This document shows, one piece after another, positions 44,400 to 53,984 of a stretch of DNA of 64,000 nt. The DNA comes from Streptomyces sp. B3I8 (GTDB lineage: Bacteria; Actinomycetota; Actinomycetes; Streptomycetales; Streptomycetaceae), in NCBI RefSeq assembly GCF_030816915.1, contig NZ_JAUSYN010000002.1:7019501-7083500 (forward strand). The letters are read 5' to 3'. Position 1 is the first letter of the stretch, and every line of letters begins with the position of its first letter. Under the pieces are notes generated by a model. It had not been told where the DNA came from and ran no database searches. It saw only the letters and a program-made list of their open reading frames with translations. Position numbers and translations under genes: made by a program.

Positions 44400-46454
44400 T
44401 CACCAGGTGTGTGTGACGTGGGCCGGGGACGATGCGGTGTAGACCTCCCCCACCGTACGCACCTCGAACCGTGCCGTCCGCTCCCCCTCCCCGGGTACGA
44501 GCCCGGGCACGAAGAACGCGTGCTGGCAGGTGCCGCCGAGGAACCGCCGGGTGCCGTCGGACAGCACCCGGTGCAGCGTGTACTGCCGCACCGGCCCACG
44601 AGCCGGCCGCCACCCGAACCGCAGGTCGCCCCCCGAGGCCGCGGTGATCCGCAGCCCCGTGGGCGGCGCGGGCCGGCGGTCCGGCCGGTCTGCGCGCCGT
44701 ACGGCGAGGGCGCCCAGCCGCCAGGCGACCGGTGTCCCGTCGGCCGCGGTGAGCCGGACCCCGAGTGCGTGCACCGATCCGGAACGGCCCGGCAGCCGCA
44801 CGGTGGCGGTCCGCCAGCCGTCCGCGACCCGCCCGTGGTGCCGAGGCCGTACCGGCAGATACGTGTACGGCGGCGCCGCCCCGGCCGCGGGCTCGGCGGT
44901 GGCCACCGCGAGCTCCACGGCGACCGCCGCCCCGCCCCCGTCCTCCCGGTAGGCCAGGTCGACGACCGCGCCCCCGCGCAGCGGCAGCCGCGTCGCGTAC
45001 AGATCCAGGGTGACGGGCGCGGTGAGCGTCCCGGAGACCAGGACGCTGCTGCCGCCCCGCCAGGCGTCCTCGAAGTCGAACGCCACCTGGGGCCGTGCCC
45101 CCTCGGTGCGCACCACCCAGCGCCGGGACGGCAGCCTGTCCTGCAGCCCCAGATGGTTCCAGGGCGCCTCGGAGGTCACTCGCCCCGCCTCGTACCAGCG
45201 CAGTCCGTGACCGGTGTTGAAGGTGCTCGCGAACGGCACCGAGCTCACCGTCGAGCGGTCGGCGACGGAGAGTGCCGGGGCGCGCCAGCCGTCCGTGGTG
45301 TCGGGGTGGGCCGGGTCGAGCGAACGGCCGGTCCAGAAGCGGTCGTCGGCGGCGTGGAACTCGGCCGGGGTGTGGTCGGCGGGCAGGTGGTTGCGGGTCC
45401 ACTCGGGCCGGTAGAAACCGAGCGAGGTGACGTGCGGGGCGTTCGCCGGGACGATCGCGTCCCAGTTCACGAAGCGGTTCCAGCCGCTCGCCTCGACGTC
45501 CACCCCGGCCCACAGCTCGTAGCGGTCCCGGCCCAGCTGCTCGGCCAGCTGCCCGGAGGAGGCGAGGGAGGACGCCGACCAGCGGAAGTCCACGAACATG
45601 TCGTCGGCCTTCTCGAAGAACGCCTCGTTGCCGCTGTCCAGGGCGCCCTGCCAGCTCACCGACCCGTTCACCGTCATCGCGTCGTACCAGGTCACCCGCT
45701 GCCCGCGGGCTGCCGCGAGGCTCTTCAACTCGGTCATGAAACCGAGCATGTCGGCGCCCAGCGCGGCGTCCCCGCCGCCCGTCTCGGCGTTGACGAACCA
45801 GCCGTCGAACCCGTACGCGGCGGCCACCGCGACCAGCCGCTCGGCGAGCGGGTAATGCCCGTCGGAGTCCTTCCGCACCAGGTCGCGGGTCCACCGCAGC
45901 TGTCCGCCGTAGGCGACGGGCGGCAGGAAGACGTTGCCGAGGACACGCACGCCGTGGCGGTGGGCGGCGTCCACGATCGGCGCGTTCGGCGCGAGGATCA
46001 GCCCCTCGCCCGCCGAACCGCCCCAGAACACCAGCTCGTCGAGGTACGCCCAGTGGGTGAGCGCGTAGTGGTCGGCGGTGGCGGAGCCCTGGGAGGGATT
46101 GCCCGAGGTCGGCCCGAAGGAGACCAGGGACTGGATACGGGCCTGACCGGCGCGCGCGGTGTCGTTGACCGGGGCCGGGGTGAAACGGGGCGCGAGCGGC
46201 ACCGTCGAGGCGTTGAACGCGAGGTCGGGGTCGTCCTCCGCGCGCCAGTCGCGCAGTCCGCGCCAGGTGATGCCGGCGCCGGGCTCACCGGAGGGCAGCG
46301 AGTCCGGGTACCAGTACGAGGCCAACGGAGGGGTCGCGGCAGGGAGGGCGGCGGGGGAGCCGGGGCCGGCCGCCGTGGCGGACGGCAGGGGTAGCAGGGC
46401 GGCGGTCGCGGTGGCCGCGCCGGTGAACAGGACGGCACGTCTGGTGGGGGTCAC
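44400..46454 (-). CDS. secreted GH85 endo-beta-N-acetylglucosaminidase
   Basis: 684 residues. The catalytic pair of GH85 is Asn222 and Glu224 in GWFVNAETGGGD; these enzymes cut the GlcNAc-GlcNAc core of N-glycans by substrate assistance. WYPDSLPSGEPGAGITW and VTWYDAMTVNGSVSWQ are family motifs. The N-terminus TPTRRAVLF followed by a hydrophobic run and an Ala-rich cleavage region is a Tat-like signal peptide, so the enzyme is exported. C-terminal beta domains (galactose-binding-like and fibronectin-III-like) follow the barrel. GTG 46454 has AGGAGGAA. Releases glycans for the adjacent importer. Confidence 0.93.
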   Translation of the reverse strand: MTPTRRAVLFTGAATATAALLPLPSATAAGPGSPAALPAATPPLASYWYPDSLPSGEPGAGITWRGLRDWRAEDDPDLAFNASTVPLAPRFTPAPVNDTARAGQARIQSLVSFGPTSGNPSQGSATADHYALTHWAYLDELVFWGGSAGEGLILAPNAPIVDAAHRHGVRVLGNVFLPPVAYGGQLRWTRDLVRKDSDGHYPLAERLVAVAAAYGFDGWFVNAETGGGDAALGADMLGFMTELKSLAAARGQRVTWYDAMTVNGSVSWQGALDSGNEAFFEKADDMFVDFRWSASSLASSGQLAEQLGRDRYELWAGVDVEASGWNRFVNWDAIVPANAPHVTSLGFYRPEWTRNHLPADHTPAEFHAADDRFWTGRSLDPAHPDTTDGWRAPALSVADRSTVSSVPFASTFNTGHGLRWYEAGRVTSEAPWNHLGLQDRLPSRRWVVRTEGARPQVAFDFEDAWRGGSSVLVSGTLTAPVTLDLYATRLPLRGGAVVDLAYREDGGGAAVAVELAVATAEPAAGAAPPYTYLPVRPRHHGRVADGWRTATVRLPGRSGSVHALGVRLTAADGTPVAWRLGALAVRRADRPDRRPAPPTGLRITAASGGDLRFGWRPARGPVRQYTLHRVLSDGTRRFLGGTCQHAFFVPGLVPGEGERTARFEVRTVGEVYTASSPAHVTHTW

Positions 46455-46557
46455 GGGCGGTTCCTCCTGGGGGTGGGGGAGTACCTCACGGGGGCTGTGC
46501 GGGGTGTGCGGGGCTGTGCGGTCGGTGGGGTGCCTCGGCGTGGAGGAGCCGTGGACG

Positions 46558-46607
46558 CGACGAGGTGCTCGCCCCGCCGGGCCTACGACGGGGCGAGCAC
46601 CTCGTCG
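46558..46607. terminator. 19-bp perfect hairpin between GH5_18-like and GH85 genes
   Basis: Arms 46558-46576 and 46589-46607 pair perfectly round a 12-base loop; one arm is the 3' end of the GH5_18-like gene. It has no T-tract and sits inside an operon, so it may attenuate the downstream genes or protect the upstream mRNA end. Confidence 0.6.
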
Positions 46608-47821
46608 GGGGTGACGACCTCCGTGATGCCGCGCGCGGCGAGGTGCGCGGTGTCGTCGGCACGGCTGTCCAGGACGGTGGTCGGACGGACGCCGTCGGCG
46701 GTCAGCCGGAAGAACGCCTCGAACACCGCGCCGCCCGGGGCGCACCGGGAGCGGACGGCCGGATCGGCGGGCACGACCAGGGCGGTGGTGCGCGGCTTCG
46801 GGGCGTACGGGTGCGCGCGGGCGGCGCGGGCGAACACCTCCGCGCTCGGCTTCGGCCGCCGGTCGTTGGTCAACAGGCCCAGGCCGTACTCGAGTTCGGG
46901 AAAGTCGGCGAGGTCCCGGGAGACGTCGTGGGAGCACCACCAGGTGATGCCCCACAGGCCGGGACAGTCCAGGGCGGCGGCGATCGTCGCCTCGGTGAAG
47001 GCGGCCGCGTGCGCGGCGGGGATCAGCGGGGCGGGCGCGCCGACCTCCTGGAGCCACACGGGCCGCCGCACGTCGTCGGCCCACGCCTTGCTCAGCTCGA
47101 TCAGATAGGCGGCGTGGTGCTCGGTGGGCACCGAGGTGCGGCCGTGGCGCTGGGCGGTGCCGTCGAAGACCCAGGAGTGCACGGCCGTCATGGCGCCGTG
47201 CCGGGCGGCCTGGGCGGGGGTGAACGGCATGTCGTCCTGGTACCAGGTGGCGTCGTACTCGGCGTGCAGGTGCAGCGCCCCGGGGGCGCCCTCCGCGCAG
47301 GCGGCGAGCATGCGTGTCAGCCAGGCGTCGATCTGCTCCGCCGTGGCCCGGTCGGGGTCGGGGTGCGGTCCGGCGGAGAACTGGTTCACCTCGTTGCCGA
47401 GGGTCATGCCGAGGAAGCCGGGCCGGCCGGCGAGCGCGGCGGCGAGGGTGCGCAGATAGGCCGCCTGGCCGTCGAGCACCTCGGGGTCGGTGAACAGGTT
47501 GCGCCGGTGCCAGGTGCGGGTCCAGGCCGGCAGGTAGTCGAAGCTGCTCAGGTGCCCCTGCAGCCCGTCCACGTTGACGTCGAGCCCGCGCTCGGCGGCC
47601 GCGTCCACCAGCCGCACCAGGTCCTCGACGGCGCGCGGGCGGATCAGCGTGCGGTTGGGCTGGAAGTAGGGCCACAGCGGGAACACCCGGACGTGGTCGG
47701 CGCCGAGCGCCGCGACGGAGTCCAGGTCCGCCCGCACGGAGTCCAGATCGAAGTCGAGCCAGTGGTGGAACCACCCTTCGCTCGGGGTGTAGTTGACGCC
47801 GAAGCGCACAGCAGCAGGCAT
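46583..47821 (-). CDS. GH5_18-like beta-mannosidase (Man-GlcNAc)
   Basis: 412-residue (beta/alpha)8 enzyme. FGVNYTPSEGWFHHWLDFD starts the barrel; the acid/base Glu is in LGMTLGNEVNQF and the nucleophile Glu in PVWLQEVGAP. No signal peptide. From established work, GH5_18 enzymes in bifidobacterial and streptomycete N-glycan loci cleave the Man-beta-1,4-GlcNAc stub; the GH85 and GH38 neighbours make that the best prediction, but the subfamily call is from context and memory. ATG 47821 has AAGGA five bases upstream; a longer in-frame start adds Arg-rich sequence. Confidence 0.8.
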   Translation of the reverse strand: MPAAVRFGVNYTPSEGWFHHWLDFDLDSVRADLDSVAALGADHVRVFPLWPYFQPNRTLIRPRAVEDLVRLVDAAAERGLDVNVDGLQGHLSSFDYLPAWTRTWHRRNLFTDPEVLDGQAAYLRTLAAALAGRPGFLGMTLGNEVNQFSAGPHPDPDRATAEQIDAWLTRMLAACAEGAPGALHLHAEYDATWYQDDMPFTPAQAARHGAMTAVHSWVFDGTAQRHGRTSVPTEHHAAYLIELSKAWADDVRRPVWLQEVGAPAPLIPAAHAAAFTEATIAAALDCPGLWGITWWCSHDVSRDLADFPELEYGLGLLTNDRRPKPSAEVFARAARAHPYAPKPRTTALVVPADPAVRSRCAPGGAVFEAFFRLTADGVRPTTVLDSRADDTAHLAARGITEVVTPDEVLAPS

Positions 47822-47885
47822 ACGTGTCCTTGGACGCGGGGACGGGACGCGGGGTAGCAGGAAGGGCGTGCGGCGGGTGCGGTGG

Positions 47886-48805
<920 letters not shown>

Positions 48806-48809
<4 letters not shown>

Positions 48810-49810
48810 GATTCCTCCCTCCGGTCGGCGCGCAGCACCAGCAGCATCAGGACGACGGCGACCACGAACACGACCAGCGAGAGGGCGGAGGCGTAGCCGA
48901 CCCGGCCGGAGAGGCCGGTGCCGGTGCGCTGCACCAGCATGACGAGGGTGGTGTCCTCGCCCGCCGGGCCGCCGTTGGGCCCCGCCATCAGGTACACCTC
49001 GGAGAACACCTTGAACGCGGCGACCGAGGACAGCGCGCCCACCAGCACCATCGTGGAGCGCACGGCCGGCACGGTGACGGTGAAGAAGCGGCGCACCGCG
49101 CCCGCGCCGTCCACCGCGGCGGCCTCGTGCAGCTCGCGGGGCACGTTGGCGAGCGCCGCGAGATAAATGATCATGTAGTAGCCGAGGCCCTTCCACACCG
49201 TGACCGTCATCGCGCTGAACAGCAGCAGCCACTGGTCGCTGAGGAAGCCGACCTTGCCCACCCCGACCGCTTCGAGCAGCGAGTTGACCAGACCGCGCTC
49301 GTCCAGCAGCCACACCCAGATGAGCCCCACCACGACGACCGAGGCGACGACCGGGGTGTAGAACACGGACCGGAAGAAGGCGATGCCGGGGATGTTCCGC
49401 TGCACGAGCAGGGCGAGCAGCAGCGGCAGGATCACCAGCGCGGGGACGACACCGAGGACGTACACCGTGCTGTTGCGCAGTCCGATCCAGAACATGTCGT
49501 CGTGCAGCAGCTCGCGGAAGTTGGCGAGCCCCACGAAGTGACCGGGGAGCAGGGTGCGGCGGTCGGTGAAGGAGTTGATCACCGTGGAGACGAACGGGTA
49601 CAGGATGAAGACGGCGGTGATCAGCAGCCCCGGAGCGGCGAACAGCCAGGGACTGGTGGGCAGTTGGCGCCGCACCCGGACAGCCGGCGGCGGGGGAGGG
49701 CCGGCCGTGCCGCCCGGGCGGGCCAGTCGGCCCAGGCGCCCCAGCGGGCCCGGCCGGTCCGGCCGGCCCGGGCCGCGGGACCGGGTGGCGGTAGAGGCGG
49801 AGGTGGCCAT
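48806..49810 (-). CDS. ABC sugar importer permease (MalF-like)
   Basis: 334 residues, six membrane segments after a 50-residue Arg/Gly/Pro-rich cytoplasmic tail. EAA loop: ELHEAAAVDGAGAVRRFF. ATG 49810 follows GAGGCACC; eight bases separate it from the binding-protein stop. Forms a heterodimer with the next gene's product. Confidence 0.92.
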
Positions 49811-49818
49811 CGGGTGCC

Positions 49819-51112
49819 TCAGCCCTGCTGCTGGAGCAGCCGGTCGCAGGCCTTCACCGCGGCGTCCAGCGCCTCCTTGGGGCTCTGCTTGCCCTGCAGC
49901 GCCCTGGCCACCGAGTTGCCGAGCTCCGTCTTCATCTGGTCGCTGAACAGCACCGGCGTGTAGTTCACCGCCGTCTTCAGGGATTTGGCGGCGGCCACCC
50001 GGACCCGGGTCTCGTCGGTGCCGTCCTCCTTGGTGAAGTACGGGTCCTCGAGGGAGCCCGCGGTGCTCGGGAAGATGGCGACCTTCTTGGCGAACGACAT
50101 CTGGTGCTCGGCGTCGGTCACGTAGTGCGCGAACGCCACCGCGGCCGGGGTGTGCTTGGTGCGCGAGTTCACCATCAGACCCATCACGTACATGTTGACG
50201 TGGCCGGTGCTGGTGATCTGGTCGGTGATGCCGATGTTCTTGTACAGGTGCGGCGCCTGCTTCTTGAAGTTGCCGAGATCCAGGGCGCTGCCGGGGTTCA
50301 TGGCGACGGCCTCGGTGAGGAACTTGCGGCCCGACGACTCCGGGGTGGCGGTCAGCGCCTGCGGGTCAAGGGCCTTGGCGTCGTACAACTCCTTGTACTT
50401 GGTGAGGAGTTGCACGCCCTTGGCGTTGTTGAAGGTGAACGCGGTGCCCTCCTTGTTCATCAACGGGACCCCGTAGCGGCCGAAGTCCTCGATGGTGGGC
50501 ACGTTGGCGAGCGTGGCGACCTTGCCGCCGGTGCGGTCGGAGATCTTCAGCGCGTCGGCGAAGAGGTCGTCGTACGTCTTCGGCGGCCGGCCCGGGGAGA
50601 GGCCGGCCTTCTGGAACAGCGCCTTGTTGTAGAACAGCGGGCCGGTGTTGAGGTACCAGGGGAAGGCGTACGTGCCCTTCACCCCCGGTATCTGGTGGCT
50701 CGCCCAGGCGCCGGGCAGGTACTCCTCGCGGTACTTCGACGCGGCCTTGTCCAGGTCGAGCGCGAGACCGGCCTTGGCGAGCGGGGCGACGAGGTCGGGG
50801 GAGACGTTGACGACGTCGGGCAGGGTGCCGCCGGCCGCGTCCGCGCTGATCTTGTCGGCGTAGTTCTCGGCGGGCTGGTCCACCCACTTCACATGGGTGT
50901 CCGGGTACTTCTTCTCGAAGTCGGCGATGACCCCTTCGAAGTACGACTTGAAGTTGGCCCGGAGGTTCCAGGTCTGGAAGGTGATGTCGCCCCGGACCTT
51001 CCCGGAGGCGTCGGAGGGACGAGCCTTTGTCGTCCCCGGAGCCGCAGGCGCTCAGTGGCAGGACGACGGCGACGACGGCAGCGGCGGCGAGGGCTCTGCG
51101 GGAGAGGGGCAC
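49819..51112 (-). pseudogene. sugar-binding lipoprotein of ABC importer, apparent frameshift near N-terminus
   Basis: Extracellular solute-binding protein (family 1). From GTG 51112, a lipoprotein signal is read (SRRALAAAAVVAVVLPLSAC, lipobox LSAC) in one frame, but the mature domain (GDITFQTWNLRANF, DFEKKYPDTHVKW, then DKISADAAGGTLPDVVNV) is in another. The switch is at the GGG run 51016-51018: one extra base there, just after the lipobox linker, explains it. The rest is intact to the stop, and all partner genes are intact, so either the gene is newly inactivated or the base is a sequencing or assembly error. If functional it delivers N-glycans to the permeases; without it uptake should fail. 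AAGGGAG precedes the start. Confidence 0.85.
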
Positions 51113-51199
51113 GGTGACACGGCTCCCTTGCGGTGTCGGGAAAGGGGAACGGCAGCGACCTTGCCGCGCGTCGTGCGGGGAAGTCAATGCATTCGGCAC

Positions 51200-51216
51200 C
51201 GCTAAAGGCTTTAGTG
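51200..51216. promoter_or_regulatory. LacI-type operator O1 (CTAAAGgCTTTAG)
   Basis: Odd-centred palindrome with core 51202-51214 in the divergent control region between the binding-protein gene and the LacI gene. Confidence 0.7.
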
Positions 51217-51265
51217 GCTCGTCCATGCATGTCAGCGCGTTGCGGGAGCGGTCTTGCCGGAGATC

Positions 51266-51304
51266 ACTAATGCGCTTTAGCCTTGATCGCTGAAGCGCAT
51301 TAGT
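51266..51304. promoter_or_regulatory. paired LacI-type operators in a 16-base inverted repeat
   Basis: ACTAATGCGCTTTAGC at 51266-51281 and GCTGAAGCGCATTAGT at 51289-51304 are inverted copies with one mismatch; each is itself a near-palindrome of the same type as O1. Together with O1 they give three candidate sites for the adjacent repressor, controlling both directions. Confidence 0.75.
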
Positions 51305-51377
51305 TCCGTCGGCGTGTTGTATGTTCCACGGGTACGTTCTCGTTACGTCTCCCGTTCCGGGCGAGAGGGTGGTACCG

Positions 51378-52427
51378 ATGCCGGCCAGACGGTCACCGGC
51401 GCGCCGGCCGACGATGAAGGACATCGCACGGCGCGCGGGGGTCTCCGAGAGCGCGGTCTCCTTCGCGCTCAACGGGCGGCCCGGAGTCTCCGAGGTCACC
51501 CGCGAACGGGTACGCAGGGTCGCGGAACAGCTCGGCTGGCGGCCCAGCACCGCCGCCCGCCAACTGTCCGGGGAGGGCGCCGCCACCGTCGGCTTCGTGG
51601 TGGCCCGCCCCGCCGACACCCTGGGGGTCGACTCGTTCTTCCTGCAGCTCATCTCGGGCATCCAGGAGGTACTGGCCGAACGCCATCTCGGGCTGCTGTT
51701 CCAGGTGGTGGAGAGCGTCGAGGACGAGTGTGCGGTCTACCGGCGCTGGTGGGCCGAGCACCGGGTGGACGGCGTCCTGGTGGTCGACCCGCGCGCCGAC
51801 GACCCCCGGCCCGACCTCCTCGGCGAACTCGGCCTGCCGGCCGTGGTGATCGGCGGCGGCCCCGACTCCCGGCAGCCCGGCACCTCCACGGTGTGGGCGG
51901 ACGACGCCGGCGCGATGGCCTCGCTGGTGGACCGGCTGTACGCGCTCGGACACCGGCGCATCGTGCACATCGCCGGACTGCCCCGGCTCGCCCACACCGA
52001 GCGGCGCATCCGCGCGCTGCGCACCGAGGCCGAGCGGCACGGTCCGGCGGCACGGGTCCACTCCGTCACCACCGACTACTCGGACGCGGAGAGCGCCGCC
52101 GCCACCCGCCGCGTCCTGGGCGCCGCCGAACCGCCGACCGCGCTCGTCTACGACAACGACGTGATGGCCGTCGCCGGGCTCGCCGCGGCCACGGAACTGG
52201 GCTTCGCGGTGCCGGCGGACCTGTCGGTGGTGTCCTGGGAGGACTCCGCCCTGTGCCGCATGGTCAAACCCTGGCTGTCCGCCCTCTCCCGGGATACCGT
52301 CGGGTTCGGGCGCACCGCCGCCGGTGAGCTGATGGCCCTCCTCGACGGCGGCCCGGCCCGGACGGTGCAGGTGCCGGTGCCGCGGCTGATCGAACGGGAC
52401 AGCACGGGCGCCGCCCGCGGCCGCTGA
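51378..52427 (+). CDS. LacI-family regulator of the N-glycan operon
   Basis: 349 residues. HTH PTMKDIARRAGVSESAVSFA with hinge GWRPSTAARQLSG, then a periplasmic-binding-protein-like sugar sensor (VGFVVARPADTLG, VDGVLVVDPRA, GHRRIVHIAGL, TALVYDNDVMAVAG, LSVVSWEDS). ATG 51378 follows GAGAGGGTGG. It is divergent from the importer genes and faces three palindromes, so it most likely represses them and itself until a mannose-containing glycan binds. Typical length for the family. Confidence 0.93.
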   Translation: MPARRSPARRPTMKDIARRAGVSESAVSFALNGRPGVSEVTRERVRRVAEQLGWRPSTAARQLSGEGAATVGFVVARPADTLGVDSFFLQLISGIQEVLAERHLGLLFQVVESVEDECAVYRRWWAEHRVDGVLVVDPRADDPRPDLLGELGLPAVVIGGGPDSRQPGTSTVWADDAGAMASLVDRLYALGHRRIVHIAGLPRLAHTERRIRALRTEAERHGPAARVHSVTTDYSDAESAAATRRVLGAAEPPTALVYDNDVMAVAGLAAATELGFAVPADLSVVSWEDSALCRMVKPWLSALSRDTVGFGRTAAGELMALLDGGPARTVQVPVPRLIERDSTGAARGR

Positions 52428-52553
52428 CGCCGCTGCGCGTCCGGAACCGCCGCCCACGTTCGCGGCCCCGCGGGTGTTGTCGAAAGCCGTTCGCAGGGCA
52501 CCCGCACGGTGTGCGACCGCAACTGACGGTCTCTCACATCGGAGGTGACAGGC

Positions 52554-52961
52554 ATGACGTCGGCCGGAGAACACTACGAGACGAGGCAGGGGCAGCCCGC
52601 GGCCCCGGGCCCGCGCCGCAACGGGTTCGGCATCGCGGCACTGGTCCTGGGGCTGGTGGGCGCCGCCCTGTTCTGGACCGTCTTCGGCGGGATCGTACTG
52701 GGGCTGCTCGCGCTGATCTTCGGCGTGCTCGGCCACCGCCGCAGCAAGCGAGGCCTGGCCACCAACGGGATCATGTCCGTCGTCGGCGCGGTGATCGGCA
52801 CCCTGGCCCTCGTGGTGTCCTCGCTGCTCCTCGCGCTGGGCGTGGCCGTGTTCAAGAGCGACGACTTCAAGAGCTACCAGGACTGCCTCCAGCACGCCGA
52901 CGGCAAGTCCGACCGGCAGCAGTGCGCCAAGGACTTCGACCGGGACATCAGCGACCGGTGA
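52554..52961 (+). CDS. DUF4190 membrane protein
   Basis: 135 residues with two membrane helices (GIAALVLGLVGAALFWTVFG and SVVGAVIGTLALVVSSLLLA) around GHRRSKRGLATNG, the DUF4190 signature, then a soluble tail with two cysteines (DCLQHADG, QCAKDF). GGAGGTGA directly precedes ATG 52554. Function unknown. Confidence 0.88.
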   Translation: MTSAGEHYETRQGQPAAPGPRRNGFGIAALVLGLVGAALFWTVFGGIVLGLLALIFGVLGHRRSKRGLATNGIMSVVGAVIGTLALVVSSLLLALGVAVFKSDDFKSYQDCLQHADGKSDRQQCAKDFDRDISDR

Positions 52962-53156
52962 CGCCCCGCGCGGCGGACCCGGGGCCGGATGCCGGCGGAC
53001 CCCGACCGCCGTGCTCCGGACGGGAGTTGACGAGGGGCCGTTCCACCGCCGGAAGCCCTCCGGCCGTGGAACGGGCCGGGGAGGGTAGGGGGAGGGCATC
53101 GTCGACGTCTCCAGACGCCGGCGTGGCACAGACCTTGTTCACAGGAGGAACCGAGG

Positions 53157-53579
53157 ATGACCGACGACGCCTACCTCGTACTGCTGGACGGCCCGGCCGG
53201 AGCGTGGGGCGTACCCCCCGCGGCCGTCGGGGAACTGGCCTGCATGGGCACCCCCGCCGTACAGGGATGGCTGGACGCGCAGGGGGTGACGTCCTCCTCG
53301 CCGCGCCTGCGGCTGCTGCCGCCGGAGGAGACCTCGGCCATTCCCGAGGGGGCCGAGCGGCTGCCCGTCCCGCTCGGCGACGAGGAACTGAGCCGCCTGC
53401 GTCACCGTGCCGCACCGCAGGACGTCTCCCGGCTGGAGGAGGAACTACTGGCCTACCGGTCGTCCGCGGACGGCAGGCAGACGCTGCTCGCCCGCGCCGC
53501 GGCGGCCGGTGTACCCGCGCACCGGATCGCGGAGCTGAGCGGCGAGGACCTGGCGACGATCAAGGCGTCTACGTCCTGA
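53157..53579 (+). CDS. hypothetical protein
   Basis: 140-residue acidic, soluble protein starting behind AGGAGGAACC. The last 30 residues (AAGVPAHRIAELSGEDLATI) have the look of a helix-turn-helix, with a preceding coiled segment (VSRLEEELLAYRSSADGRQTLLAR split by a turn). No named family recognised. The downstream 405 bases hold no protein gene but a candidate structured RNA (see separate entries). Confidence 0.7.
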   Translation: MTDDAYLVLLDGPAGAWGVPPAAVGELACMGTPAVQGWLDAQGVTSSSPRLRLLPPEETSAIPEGAERLPVPLGDEELSRLRHRAAPQDVSRLEEELLAYRSSADGRQTLLARAAAAGVPAHRIAELSGEDLATIKASTS

Positions 53580-53733
53580 CCGCGTCCGGGGAGCTGCGCC
53601 CCGACCCGCCCGCCGCCGGGGCCTCCCACGGTGGGGGTCCGCCCCGGGCGACGGGCGGCGAGGGCCCGCCCCGGCCGCCGACGGAGCCCTGCGGAGCATG
53701 TGGTTCACCTCACCCGCGGTGGTGGGCGGGGGC

Positions 53734-53759
53734 GGAACAATCCGGCGCGGTCGGCCGTT
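53734..53759 (+). promoter_or_regulatory. candidate ECF/SigR-like promoter
   Basis: GGAAC at 53734-53738 and GTT at 53757-53759, 18 bases apart, match the layout recognised by SigR/SigE-type sigma factors. It lies directly upstream of the structured RNA region. Confidence 0.4.
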
Positions 53760-53768
53760 CTTGTGTAT

Positions 53769-53882
53769 GTGACTGCGGAGGGAACAGTGTCCCCGGGCCT
53801 CATCCTCCGCCCATGGGGAAGATCGTTCGGCTGAAGCCCCATGGAGCCTTTCGCCGCGAGGCGACCGCCCTCCGCACGTCAC
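53769..53882 (+). ncRNA. candidate structured RNA (three-stem)
   Basis: A closing stem pairs 53769-53782 with 53868-53882 (one mismatch-bulge). Inside are a perfect 8-bp hairpin, CCATGGGG (53811-53818) with CCCCATGG (53837-53844), and a 4-bp hairpin with a GCGA tetraloop (53852-53863). A rho-independent terminator follows. No known family (TPP, cobalamin, SAM, glycine, c-di-AMP, SRP, 6S) is recognised. It lies in the 405-base gap 53580-53984 and ends about 50 bases before an alpha/beta hydrolase gene, so it could be a small RNA or a leader regulating that gene. Confidence 0.4.
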
Positions 53883-53890
53883 CCTGTACG

Positions 53891-53931
53891 AGCCCCGGCT
53901 GGCCTCCCCCGTCCGGCCGGGGCTCTTTTTT
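53891..53931 (+). terminator. rho-independent terminator with T-tract
   Basis: AGCCCCGGC (53891-53899) pairs with GCCGGGGCT (53916-53924), followed by CTTTTTT. It is one of the few classical T-tract terminators in the window and stands just before the hydrolase gene. Confidence 0.85.
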
Positions 53932-53984
53932 CTGCCCGGACCCCCGGGGTCTCCCGGCCCGGACACCCGGGTACCCGTGGAGGA

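Noticed and set aside
41337..46394. Very long plus-strand reading frame (1685 codons) antisense to the mannosidase and GH85 genes
   Set aside because: Arg/Gly/Pro/His-rich translation with no motif; it mirrors the codon bias of the real genes on the other strand.
53769..53931. Possible 6C RNA, cobalamin riboswitch or SRP RNA
   Set aside because: Required conserved elements (two C6 loops, B12 box, SRP tetraloop domain) were not found.
53841..53984. Earlier ATG for the alpha/beta hydrolase
   Set aside because: It would begin inside the structured RNA and translate through a T-tract terminator.
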